Positions 1 to 11,731 of a DNA stretch of 64,000 bases are shown here, piece by piece. The notes below the pieces were generated by a model. It saw nothing but the letters and a program-made list of their open reading frames with translations, was not told the DNA's origin and searched no databases. This stretch comes from Charina bottae (Eukaryota > Chordata > Lepidosauria > Squamata > Charinaidae), in the NCBI GenBank assembly GCA_023362775.1, contig JALMGJ010000026.1, forward strand, positions 496,001 through 560,000. The letters run 5' to 3'. The first letter of the stretch is position 1. Each line of letters begins with the position of its first letter. The translations under genes and the position numbers were made by a program.

Positions 1-1391
1 AAACTGTATATGTCACAGCCAGTGTCAAAACTGTATAGTCACAGTCAGTGTCAAAACTGTATAGTCACAGTCAGTGTCTAAACTGTATAGTCACAGCCAG
101 TGTCTAAACTGTATAGTCACAGCCAGTGTCAAAACTGTATATTTCACAGTCAGTGTCAAAACTGTGTATGTCACAGTCAGTGTCAAAACTGTATAGTCAC
201 AGCCAGTGTCAAAACTGTATATGTCACAGCCAGTGTCAAAACTGTATAGTCACAGCCAGTGTCAAAACTGCATATGTCACAGCCAGTGTCAAAACTGTAT
301 ATGTCACAGCCAGTGTCAAAACTGTATAGTCACAGCCAGTGTCAAAACTGTATATGTCACAGCCAGTGTCAAAACTGTATATGTCACAGCCAGTGTCAAA
401 ACTGTATAGTCACAGCCAGTGTCAAAACTGTATAGTCACAGCCAGTGTCAAAACTGTATATGTCACAGTCAGTGTCAAAACTGTATATGTCACAGCCAGT
501 GTCAAAACTGTATAGTCACAGCCAGTGTCAAAACTGTATAGTCACAGCCAGTTTCAAAACTGTATATGTCACAGTCAGTGTCAAAACTGTATATGTCACA
601 GCCAGTGTAAAAATTGTATATGTCACAGTCAGTTTCAAAACTGTATAGTCACAGCCAGTGTCAAAACTGTATATGTCACAGCCAGTGTCAAAACTGTATA
701 TGTCACAGTCAGTGTCAAAACTGTAGATATCACAGTCAGTGTCAAAACTGTATATATCAAAGCCAGTGTCAAAACTGTATAGTCACAGTCAGTGTCAAAA
801 CTGTATATGTCACAGTCAGTGTCAAAACTGTATATGTCAAAGTCAGTGTCAAAACTGTATATGTCACAGCCAGTGTCAAAACTGTATAGTCACAGTCAGT
901 GTCAAAACTGTATAGTCACAGTCAGTGTCTAAACTGTATAGTCACAGCCAGTGTCTAAACTGTATAGTCACAGCCAGTGTCAAAACTGTATATTTCACAG
1001 TCAGTGTCAAAACTGTGTATGTCACAGTCAGTGTCAAAACTGTATAGTCACAGCCAGTGTCAAAACTGTATATGTCACAGCCAGTGTCAAAACTGTATAG
1101 TCACAGCCAGTGTCAAAACTGCATATGTCACAGCCAGTGTCAAAACTGTATATGTCACAGCCAGTGTCAAAACTGTATAGTCACAGCCAGTGTCAAAACT
1201 GTATATGTCACAGCCAGTGTCAAAACTGTATATGTCACAGCCAGTGTCAAAACTGTATAGTCACAGCCAGTGTCAAAACTGTATAGTCACAGCCAGTGTC
1301 AAAACTGTATATGTCACAGTCAGTGTCAAAACTGTATATGTCACAGCCAGTGTCAAAACTGTATAGTCACAGCCAGTGTCAAAACTGTATA
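1..1391. repeat. 851-bp offset duplication (1-540 and 852-1391)
   Basis: Positions 1-540 read the same as 852-1391, including the rare CTGTGTATG monomer (161 and 1012) and the GTCTAAAC doublets (76 and 927). At 541/1392 the copies separate: TATAGTC versus TATATGTC. The left end is cut by the window. Confidence 0.85.
445..1295. repeat. Family A HOR unit (851 bp, truncated)
   Basis: The unit begins with the A start block (27-27-26 pattern with a CAGTCAG then a CAGCCAG monomer) and is followed 851 bp later by the next start block. It holds a TAGATATC monomer and the GTCTAAAC doublet at 927/953, but lacks most of the 2,451-bp unit. Confidence 0.75.
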
Positions 1392-3746
1392 TGTCACAGT
1401 CAGTGTCAAAACTGTATAGTCACAGCCAGTGTCAAAACTGTATATGTCACAGTCAGTGTCAAAACTGTATATGTCAAAGTCAGTGTCAAAACTGTATAGT
1501 CACAGACAGTGTCAAAAGTGTATATGTCACAGCCCGTGTCAAAACTGTATATGTCAAAGTCAGTGTCAATACTGTATAGTCACAGCCAGTGTCAAAACTG
1601 TATATGTCACAGCCAGTGTCAAAACTGTATATGTCACAGCCAGTGTCAAAACTGTATAGTCACAGCCAGTGTAAAAACTATATATGTCACAGTCAGTGTC
1701 AAAACTGTATATGTCACAGCCAGTGTCAAAACTGTATAGTCACAGCCAGTGTCAAAACTGTATATGTCACAGCCAGTGTCAAAACTGTGCATGTCACAGC
1801 CAGTGTCAAAAATGTATATGTCACAGCCAGTGTCAAAACTGTATAGTCACAGCCAGTGTCAAAACTGTATATGTCACAGTCAGTGTCAAAACTGTATATG
1901 TCACAGCCAGTTTCAAAACTGTATAGCCACAGCCAGTGTCAAAACTGTATATGTCACAGCCAGTGTCAAAACTGTATAGTCACAGCCAGTGTCAAAACTG
2001 CATATGTCACAGCCAGTGTCAAAACTGTATATGTCACAGCCAGTGTCAAAACTGTATATGTCACAGTCAGTGTCAAAACTGTATAGTCACAGCCAGTGTC
2101 AAAAGTGTATATGTCACAGCCCGTGTCAAAACTGTATATGTCACAGTCAGTGTCAATACTGTATAGTCACAGTCAGTCTCAAAACTGTATATGTCACAGC
2201 CAGTGTCAAAACTGTATATGTCACAGCCAGTGTAAAAACTGTATATGTCACAGTCAGTGTCAAAACTGTATAGTCACAGCCAGTGTCAAAACTGTATATG
2301 TCACAGCCAGTGTCAAAACTGTATATGTCACAGTCAGTGTCAAAACTGTATAGTCACAGCCAGTGTCAAAACTGTATATGTCACAGCCAGTGTCAAAACT
2401 GTATATTTCACAGCCAGTGTCAAAACTGTATATGTCACAGTCAGTGTCAAAACTGTATATATCACAGTCAGTGTCAAAACTGTATATATCAAAGCCAGTG
2501 TCAAAACTGTATAGTCACACTCAGTGTCAAAACTGTATATGTCACAGTCAGTGTCAAAACTGTATATGTCAAAGTCAGTGTCAAAACTGTATATGTCACA
2601 GCCAGTGTCAAAACTGTATAGTCACAGCCAGTGTCAAAACTGTATATTTCACAGTCAGTGTCAAAACTGTATATATCAAAGCCAGTGTCAAAACTGTATA
2701 GTCACAGTCAGTGTCAAAACTGTATAGTCACAGCCAGTGTCAAAACTGTATAGTCACAGCCAGTTTCAAAACTGTATATGTCACAGTCAGTGTCAAAACT
2801 GTATATGTCACAGTCACTGTCAAAACTGTATATGTCACAGCCAGTGTAAAAACTGTATATGTCACAGTCAGTGTCAAAACTGTATAGTCACAGCCAGTGT
2901 CAAAACTGTATATGTCACAGTCAGTGTCAAAACTGTATAGTCACAGTCAGTGTCAAAACTGTATATGTCACAGTCACTGTCAAAACTGTATATGTCACAG
3001 CCAGTGTAAAAACTGTATATGTCACAGCCAGTGTCAAAACTGTATAGTCACAGCCAGTTTCAAAGCTGTATATGTCACAGTCAGTTTCAAAACTGTATAG
3101 TCACAGCCAGTGTCAAAACTGTATATGTCACAGCCAGTGTCAAAACTGTATATGTCACAGTCAGTGTCAAAACTGTAGATATCACAGTCAGTGTCAAAAC
3201 TGTATATATCAAAGCCAGTGTCAAAACTGTACAATCACAGTCAGTGTCAAAACTGTATATGTCAAAGTCAGTGTCAAAACTGTATATGTCACAGCCAGTG
3301 TCAAAACTGTATAGTCACAGTCAGTGTCAAAACTGTATAGTCACAGTCAGTGTCTAAACTGTATAGTCACAGCCAGTGTCTAAACTGTATAGTCACAGCC
3401 AGTGTCAAAACTGTATATTTCACAGTCAGTGTCAAAACTGTATATGTCACAGTCAGTGTCAAAACTGTATAGTCACAGCCAGTGTCAAAACTGTATATGT
3501 CACAGCCAGTGTCAAAACTGTATAGTCACAGCCAGTGTCAAAACTGTATAGTCACAGCCAGTGTCAAAACTGCATATGTCACAGCCAGTGTCAAAACTGT
3601 ATATGTCACAGCCAGTGTCAAAACTGTATAGTCACAGCCAGTGTCAAAACTGTATATGTCACAGCCAGTGTCAAAACTGTATATGTCACAGCCAGTGTCA
3701 AAACTGTATAGTCACAGCCAGTGTCAAAACTGTATAGTCACAGCCA
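1296..3746. repeat. Family A HOR unit, canonical 2,451 bp
   Basis: The start-to-start distance is 2,451 bp. If only 26- and 27-mers are present this equals 92 monomers (33 of 26 bp and 59 of 27 bp). Landmarks in order are: CCCGTG/CAATACTG near 1535-1575, ACTATATATG near 1677, CTGTGCATG near 1786, AAAATGTAT near 1810, GTTTC with TATAGCC near 1912-1926, a second CCCGTG near 2120, TATATATC/CAAAG blocks, TAGATATC near 3175, and the GTCTAAAC doublet at 3352/3378. Confidence 0.85.
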
Positions 3747-5410
3747 GTGTCAAAACTGTATATGTCACAGTCAGTGTCAAAACTGTATATGTCACAGCCA
3801 GTGTCAAAACTGTATAGTCACAGCCAGTGTCAAAACTGTATATGTCACAGTCAGTGTCAAAACTGTATAGTCACAGCCAGTGTCAAAACTGTATATGTCA
3901 CAGTCAGTGTCAAAACTGTATATGTCAAAGTCAGTGTCAAAACTGTATAGTCACAGACAGTGTCAAAAGTGTATATGTCACAGCCCGTGTCAAAACTGTA
4001 TATGTCAAAGTCAGTGTCAATACTGTATAGTCACAGCCAGTGTCAAAACTGTATATGTCACAGCCAGTGTCAAAACTGTATATGTCACAGCCAGTGTCAA
4101 AACTGTATAGTCACAGCCAGTGTAAAAACTATATATGTCACAGTCAGTGTCAAAACTGTATATGTCACAGCCAGTGTCAAAACTGTATAGTCACAGCCAG
4201 TGTCAAAACTGTATATGTCACAGCCAGTGTCAAAACTGTGCATGTCACAGCCAGTGTCAAAAATGTATATGTCACAGCCAGTGTCAAAACTGTATAGTCA
4301 CAGCCAGTGTCAAAACTGTATATGTCACAGTCAGTGTCAAAACTGTATATGTCACAGCCAGTTTCAAAACTGTATAGCCACAGCCAGTGTCAAAACTGTA
4401 TATGTCACAGCCAGTGTCAAAACTGTATAGTCACAGCCAGTGTCAAAACTGCATATGTCACAGCCAGTGTCAAAACTGTATATGTCACAGCCAGTGTCAA
4501 AACTGTATAGTCACAGCCAGTGTCAAAACTGCATATGTCACAGCCAGTGTCAAAACTGTATATGTCACAGCCAGTGTCAAAACTGTATAGTCACAGCCAG
4601 TGTCAAAACTGTATATGTCACAGCCAGTGTCAAAACTGTATATGTCACAGCCAGTGTCAAAACTGTATAGTCACAGCCAGTGTCAAAACTGTATAGTCAC
4701 AGCCAGTGTCAAAACTGTATATGTCACAGTCAGTGTCAAAACTGTATATGTCACAGCCAGTGTCAAAACTGTATAGTCACAGCCAGTGTCAAAACTGTAT
4801 ATGTCACAGTCAGTGTCAAAACTGTATAGTCACAGCCAGTGTCAAAACTGTATATGTCACAGTCAGTGTCAAAACTGTATATGTCAAAGTCAGTGTCAAA
4901 ACTGTATAGTCACAGACAGTGTCAAAAGTGTATATGTCACAGCCCGTGTCAAAACTGTATATGTCAAAGTCAGTGTCAATACTGTATAGTCACAGCCAGT
5001 GTCAAAACTGTATATGTCACAGCCAGTGTCAAAACTGTATATGTCACAGCCAGTGTCAAAACTGTATAGTCACAGCCAGTGTAAAAACTATATATGTCAC
5101 AGTCAGTGTCAAAACTGTATATGTCACAGCCAGTGTCAAAACTGTATAGTCACAGCCAGTGTCAAAACTGTATATGTCACAGCCAGTGTCAAAACTGTGC
5201 ATGTCACAGCCAGTGTCAAAAATGTATATGTCACAGCCAGTGTCAAAACTGTATAGTCACAGCCAGTGTCAAAACTGTATATGTCACAGTCAGTGTCAAA
5301 ACTGTATATGTCACAGCCAGTTTCAAAACTGTATAGCCACAGCCAGTGTCAAAACTGTATATGTCACAGCCAGTGTCAAAACTGTATAGTCACAGCCAGT
5401 GTCAAAACTG
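3493..5410. repeat. Nested tandem duplication, 959-bp unit
   Basis: About 3493-4451 reads as 4452-5410, including the CCCGTG, ACTATATATG, GTGCATG and TATAGCC landmarks. It straddles the 3,410-bp junction, so the two events are nested. The end points are approximate. Confidence 0.75.
3747..4705. repeat. Family A HOR unit (959 bp, truncated)
   Basis: Only the first part of the canonical unit is present, through the GTGCATG / TATAGCC landmarks, before a new start block at 4706. Because 2,451 + 959 = 3,410, this short unit is part of the larger 3,410-bp duplicated block. Confidence 0.82.
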
Positions 5411-7156
5411 CATATGTCACAGCCAGTGTCAAAACTGTATATGTCACAGCCAGTGTCAAAACTGTATATGTCACAGTCAGTGTCAAAACTGTATAGTCAC
5501 AGCCAGTGTCAAAAGTGTATATGTCACAGCCCGTGTCAAAACTGTATATGTCACAGTCAGTGTCAATACTGTATAGTCACAGTCAGTCTCAAAACTGTAT
5601 ATGTCACAGCCAGTGTCAAAACTGTATATGTCACAGCCAGTGTAAAAACTGTATATGTCACAGTCAGTGTCAAAACTGTATAGTCACAGCCAGTGTCAAA
5701 ACTGTATATGTCACAGCCAGTGTCAAAACTGTATATGTCACAGTCAGTGTCAAAACTGTATAGTCACAGCCAGTGTCAAAACTGTATATGTCACAGCCAG
5801 TGTCAAAACTGTATATTTCACAGCCAGTGTCAAAACTGTATATGTCACAGTCAGTGTCAAAACTGTATATATCACAGTCAGTGTCAAAACTGTATATATC
5901 AAAGCCAGTGTCAAAACTGTATAGTCACACTCAGTGTCAAAACTGTATATGTCACAGTCAGTGTCAAAACTGTATATGTCAAAGTCAGTGTCAAAACTGT
6001 ATATGTCACAGCCAGTGTCAAAACTGTATAGTCACAGCCAGTGTCAAAACTGTATATTTCACAGTCAGTGTCAAAACTGTATATATCAAAGCCAGTGTCA
6101 AAACTGTATAGTCACAGTCAGTGTCAAAACTGTATAGTCACAGCCAGTGTCAAAACTGTATAGTCACAGCCAGTTTCAAAACTGTATATGTCACAGTCAG
6201 TGTCAAAACTGTATATGTCACAGTCACTGTCAAAACTGTATATGTCACAGCCAGTGTAAAAACTGTATATGTCACAGTCAGTGTCAAAACTGTATAGTCA
6301 CAGCCAGTGTCAAAACTGTATATGTCACAGTCAGTGTCAAAACTGTATAGTCACAGTCAGTGTCAAAACTGTATATGTCACAGTCACTGTCAAAACTGTA
6401 TATGTCACAGCCAGTGTAAAAACTGTATATGTCACAGCCAGTGTCAAAACTGTATCGTCACAGCCAGTTTCAAAGCTGTATATGTCACAGTCAGTTTCAA
6501 AACTGTATAGTCACAGCCAGTGTCAAAACTGTATATGTCACAGCCAGTGTCAAAACTGTATATGTCACAGTCAGTGTCAAAACTGTAGATATCACAGTCA
6601 GTGTCAAAACTGTATATATCAAAGCCAGTGTCAAAACTGTACAATCACAGTCAGTGTCAAAACTGTATATGTCAAAGTCAGTGTCAAAACTGTATATGTC
6701 ACAGCCAGTGTCAAAACTGTATAGTCACAGTCAGTGTCAAAACTGTATAGTCACAGTCAGTGTCTAAACTGTATAGTCACAGCCAGTGTCTAAACTGTAT
6801 AGTCACAGCCAGTGTCAAAACTGTATATTTCACAGTCAGTGTCAAAACTGTATATGTCACAGTCAGTGTCAAAACTGTATAGTCACAGCCAGTGTCAAAA
6901 CTGTATATGTCACAGCCAGTGTCAAAACTGTATAGTCACAGCCAGTGTCAAAACTGTATAGTCACAGCCAGTGTCAAAACTGCATATGTCACAGCCAGTG
7001 TCAAAACTGTATATGTCACAGCCAGTGTCAAAACTGTATAGTCACAGCCAGTGTCAAAACTGTATATGTCACAGCCAGTGTCAAAACTGTATATGTCACA
7101 GCCAGTGTCAAAACTGTATAGTCACAGCCAGTGTCAAAACTGTATAGTCACAGCCA
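4706..7156. repeat. Family A HOR unit, canonical 2,451 bp
   Basis: Length and landmark order match the unit at 1296-3746. A base unlike the earlier copy is C at 6456 (TATCGTC), where the copy at 3046 has A (TATAGTC). The GTCTAAAC doublet is at 6762/6788. Confidence 0.85.
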
Positions 7157-9609
7157 GTGTCAAAACTGTATATGTCACAGTCAGTGTCAAAACTGTATAT
7201 GTCACAGCCAGTGTCAAAACTGTATAGTCACAGCCAGTGTCAAAACTGTATATGTCACAGTCAGTGTCAAAACTGTATAGTCACAGCCAGTGTCAAAACT
7301 GTATATGTCACAGTCAGTGTCAAAACTGTATATGTCAAAGTCAGTGTCAAAACTGTATAGTCACAGACAGTGTCAAAAGTGTATATGTCACAGCCCGTGT
7401 CAAAACTGTATATGTCAAAGTCAGTGTCAATACTGTATAGTCACAGCCAGTGTCAAAACTGTATATGTCACAGCCAGTGTCAAAACTGTATATGTCACAG
7501 CCAGTGTCAAAACTGTATAGTCACAGCCAGTGTAAAAACTATATATGTCACAGTCAGTGTCAAAACTGTATATGTCACAGCCAGTGTCAAAACTGTATAG
7601 TCACAGCCAGTGTCAAAACTGTATATGTCACAGTCAGTGTCAAAACTGTGCATGTCACAGCCAGTGTCAAAAATGTATATGTCACAGCCAGTGTCAAAAC
7701 TGTATAGTCACAGCCAGTGTCAAAACTGTATATGTCACAGTCAGTGTCAAAACTGTATATGTCACAGCCAGTTTCAAAACTGTATAGCCACAGCCAGTGT
7801 CAAAACTGTATATGTCACAGCCAGTGTCAAAACTGTATAGTCACAGCCAGTGTCAAAACTGCATATGTCACAGCCAGTGTCAAAACTGTATATGTCACAG
7901 CCAGTGTCAAAACTGTATATGTCACAGTCAGTGTCAAAACTGTATAGTCACAGCCAGTGTCAAAAGTGTATATGTCACAGCCCGTGTCAAAACTGTATAT
8001 GTCACAGTCAGTGTCAATACTGTATAGTCACAGTCAGTTTCAAAACTGTATATGTCACAGCCAGTGTCAAAACTGTATATGTCACAGCCAGTGTAAAAAC
8101 AGTATATGTCACAGTCAGTGTCAAAACTGTATAGTCACAGCCAGTGTCAAAACTGTATATGTCACAGCCAGTGTCAAAACTGTATATGTCACAGTCAGTG
8201 TCAAAACTGTATAGTCACAGCCAGTGTCAAAACTGTATATGTCACAGCCAGTGTCAAAACTGTATATTTCACAGCCAGTGTCAAAACTGTATATGTCACA
8301 GTCAGTGTCAAAACTGTATATTTCACAGTCAGTGTCAAAACTGTATATATCAAAGCCAGTGTCAAAACTGTATAGTCACACTCAGTGTCAAAACTGTATA
8401 TGTCACAGTCAGTGTCAAAACTGTATATGTCAAAGTCAGTGTCAAAACTGTATATGTCACAGCCAGTGTCAAAACTGTATAGTCACAGCCAGTGTCAAAA
8501 CTGTATATTTCACAGTCAGTGTCAAAACTGTATATATCAAAGCCAGTGTCAAAACTGTATAGTCACAGTCAGTGTCAAAACTGTATAGTCACAGCCAGTG
8601 TCAAAACTGTATAGTCACAGCCAGTTTCAAAACTGTATATGTCACAGTCAGTGTCAAAACTGTATATGTCACAGTCACTGTCAAAACTGTATATGTCACA
8701 GCCAGTGTAAAAACTGTATATGTCACAGTCAGTGTCAAAACTGTATAGTCACAGCCAGTGTCAAAACTGTATATGTCACAGTCAGTGTCAAAACTGTATA
8801 GTCACAGCCAGTGTCAAAACTGTATATGTCAAAGTTAGTGTCAAAACTGTATAGTCACAGCCAGTGTCAAAACTGTATAGTCACAGCCAGTTTCAAAGCT
8901 GTATATGTCACAGTCAGTGTCAAAACTGTATATGTCACAGCCAGTGTAAAAACTGTATATGTCACAGTCAGTGTCAAAACTGTATAGTCACAGCCAGTGT
9001 CAAAACTGTATATGTCACAGCCAGTGTCAAAACTGTATATGTCAAAGTCAGTGTCAAAACTGTATATGTCACAGCCAGTGTCAAAACTGTATATTTCATA
9101 GCCAGTGTCAAAACTGTATATTTCACAGTCAGTGTCAAAACTGTATATATCACAGTCAGTGTCAAAACTGTATATATCAAAGCCAGTGTCAAAACTGTAT
9201 AGTCACAGTCAGTGTCAAAACTGTATATGTCACAGCCAGTGTCAAAACTGTATAGTCACAGCCAGTGTCAAAACTGTATATTTCACAGTCAGTGTCAAAA
9301 CTGTATATATCAAAGCCAGTGTCAAAACTGTATAGTCACAGTCAGTGTCAAAACTGTATAGTCACAGCCAGTGTCAAAACTGTATAGTCACAGCCAGTTT
9401 CAAAACTGTATATGTCACAGTCAGTGTCAAAACTGTATATGTCACAGTCACTGTCAAAACTGTATATGTCACAGCCAGTGTAAAAACTGTATATGTCACA
9501 GTCAGTGTCAAAACTGTATAGTCACAGCCAGTGTCAAAACTGTATATGTCACAGTCAGTGTCAAAACTGTATAGTCACAGCCAGTGTCAAAACTGTATAT
9601 GTCAAAGTT
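7157..9609. repeat. Family A HOR unit grading into family B
   Basis: The unit starts with the A block and follows the canonical landmark order to about 8.4 kb. It then enters a 773-bp duplicated segment and changes to family B near 9.6 kb without a terminal GTCTAAAC doublet. The end is approximate. Confidence 0.65.
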
Positions 9610-9868
9610 AGTGTCAAAACTGTATAGTCACAGCCAGTGTCAAAACTGTATAGTCACAGCCAGTTTCAAAACTGTATATGTCACAGTCAGTGTCAAAACT
9701 GTATATGTCACAGCCAGTGTAAAAACTGTATATGTCACAGTCAGTGTCAAAACTGTATAGTCACAGCCAGTGTCAAAACTGTATATGTCACAGCCAGTGT
9801 CAAAACTGTATATGTCAAAGTCAGTGTCAAAACTGTATATGTCACAGCCAGTGTCAAAACTGTATAGT
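8434..9868. repeat. 773-bp offset duplication
   Basis: The segment from about 8434 to 9095 recurs at about 9207-9868 (offset 773), with the CAAAGTTAGTG monomer in both. Near 8896/9669, GTTTCAAAGC differs from GTTTCAAAAC. The copies separate where TATATTTCATAG (near 9095) is replaced by TATAGTC. Confidence 0.78.
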
Positions 9869-10080
9869 CACAGCCAGTGTCAAAACTGTATATGTCACAG
9901 CCAGTGTCAAAACTGTGCATGTCACAGCCAGTGTCAAAACTGTATATGTCACAGCCAGTGTCAAAACTGTATATGTCACAGTCAGTGTCAAAACTGTATA
10001 GTCACAGCCAGTGTCAAAACTGTATATGTCACAGTCAGTGTCAAAACTGTATAGTCACAGCCAGTGTCAAAACTGTGCAT

Positions 10081-10105
10081 GTCACAGCCAGTGTCAAAAC
10101 TGTAT
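10081..10105. repeat. Rare 25-bp monomer
   Basis: This monomer ends TGTAT directly before GTCAC, lacking AT relative to the 27-mer. The same form occurs at 11277-11301 in the 1,196-bp duplicate. Confidence 0.9.
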
Positions 10106-11276
10106 GTCACAGCCAGTGTCAAAACTGTATAGTCACAGCCAGTGTCAAAACTGTATAGTCACAGTCAGTGTAAAAACTGTATATGTCACAGCCAGTATCA
10201 AAACTGTATAGCCACAGCCAGTGTCAAAACTGTATATGTCACAGCCAGTTTCAAAACTGTATATGTCACAGCCAGTGTAAAAACTGTATATGTCACAGTC
10301 ACTGTCAAAACTGTATAGTCACAGACAGTGTCAAAACTGTATATGTCACAGCCAGTGTCAAAACTGTATATGTCACAGCCAGTGTCAAAACTGTATAGTC
10401 ACAGGCAGTGTCAAAACTGTATAGTCACAGCCAGTGTCAAAACTGCATATGTCACAACCAGTGTCAAAACTGTATATGTCACAGTCAGTGTCAAAACTGT
10501 ATAGTCACAGCCAGTGTCAAAAGTGTATATGTCACAGCCCGTGTCAAAACTGTATATGTCACAGTCAGTGTCAATACTGTATAGTCACAGTCAGTTTCAA
10601 AACTGTATAGTCACAGCCAGTGTCAAAACTGTATATGTCACAGCCAGTGTAAAAACTGTATATGTCACAGTCAGTGTCAAAACTGTATAGTCACAGCCAG
10701 TGTCAAAACTGTATAGTCACAGCCAGTGTCAAAACTGCATATGTCACAGCCAGTGTCAAAACTGTATATGTCACAGCCAGTGTCAAAACTGTATATGTCA
10801 CAGTCAGTGTCAAAACTGTATAGTCACAGCCAGTGTCAAAACTGTATAGTCACAGCCAGTTTCAAAACTGTATATGTCACAGTCAGTGTCAAAACTGTAT
10901 ATGTCACAGCCAGTGTAAAAACTGTATATGTCACAGTCAGTGTCAAAACTGTATAGTCACAGCCAGTGTCAAAACTGTATATGTCACAGCCAGTGTCAAA
11001 ACTGTATATGTCAAAGTCAGTGTCAAAACTGTATATGTCACAGCCAGTGTCAAAACTGTATAGTCACAGCCAGTGTCAAAACTGTATATGTCACAGCCAG
11101 TGTCAAAACTGTGCATGTCACAGCCAGTGTCAAAACTGTATATGTCACAGCCAGTGTCAAAACTGTATATGTCACAGTCAGTGTCAAAACTGTATAGTCA
11201 CAGCCAGTGTCAAAACTGTATATGTCACAGTCAGTGTCAAAACTGTATAGTCACAGCCAGTGTCAAAACTGTGCAT

Positions 11277-11301
11277 GTCACAGCCAGTGTCAAAACTGTA
11301 T
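11277..11301. repeat. Rare 25-bp monomer (duplicate copy)
   Basis: This is the same TGTAT-GTCAC form as 10081-10105, exactly 1,196 bp downstream. Confidence 0.9.
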
Positions 11302-11731
11302 GTCACAGCCAGTGTCAAAACTGTATAGTCACAGCCAGTGTCAAAACTGTATAGTCACAGTCAGTGTAAAAACTGTATATGTCACAGCCAGTATCAAAAC
11401 TGTATAGCCACAGCCAGTGTCAAAACTGTATATGTCACAGCCAGTTTCAAAACTGTATATGTCACAGCCAGTGTAAAAACTGTATATGTCACAGTCACTG
11501 TCAAAACTGTATAGTCACAGACAGTGTCAAAACTGTATATGTCACAGCCAGTGTCAAAACTGTATATGTCACAGCCAGTGTCAAAACTGTATAGTCACAG
11601 GCAGTGTCAAAACTGTATAGTCACAGCCAGTGTCAAAACTGCATATGTCACAGCCAGTGTCAAAACTGTATATGTCACAGCCAGAGTCAAAACTGTATAT
11701 GTCACAGTCAGTGTCAAAACTGTATAGTCAC

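Larger units (their letters stand above)
1047..7866. repeat. Tandem duplication, 3,410-bp unit (1047-4456, 4457-7866)
   Basis: Landmarks repeat with a constant 3,410-bp offset: doublets 3352/6762, start blocks 1296/4706 and 3747/7157, and the rare GTCTCAAAAC near 2177/5587. Differences seen are A3046 versus C6456 and CAGCCAG versus CAGTCAG near 4223/7633. The junction is ambiguous over about 4457-4509, where both copies agree. Confidence 0.88.
1..9609. repeat. Family A domain 1
   Basis: This domain is built from family A HOR units, with start blocks at 445, 1296, 3747, 4706 and 7157. GTCTAAAC doublets occur at 76/102, 927/953, 3352/3378 and 6762/6788. It contains the 851-, 959- and 3,410-bp duplications. 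The last unit (from 7157) passes into a 773-bp duplication and then family B at about 9.6 kb. The boundary is approximate, because A and B share the same monomer and some sub-blocks. Confidence 0.8.
9610..11680. repeat. Tandem duplication, 1,196-bp unit (second copy partial)
   Basis: 9610-10805 is followed by a second copy from 10806 to about 11680. Shared rare features are the 25-bp monomers (10081 and 11277), CAGTATCAAAAC (near 10196 and 11392) and CACAGGCAG (near 10404 and 11600). Confidence 0.85.

Noticed and set aside
8974..9192. Minus-strand ORFs of 63-81 aa (YTVLTLAVT or YSFDTGCDI repeats)
   Set aside because: These are the reverse complement of 27-mers, open by composition and ended by TTTTGA after a 26-mer. 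They look like hydrophobic or membrane repeats, but there is no gene context.
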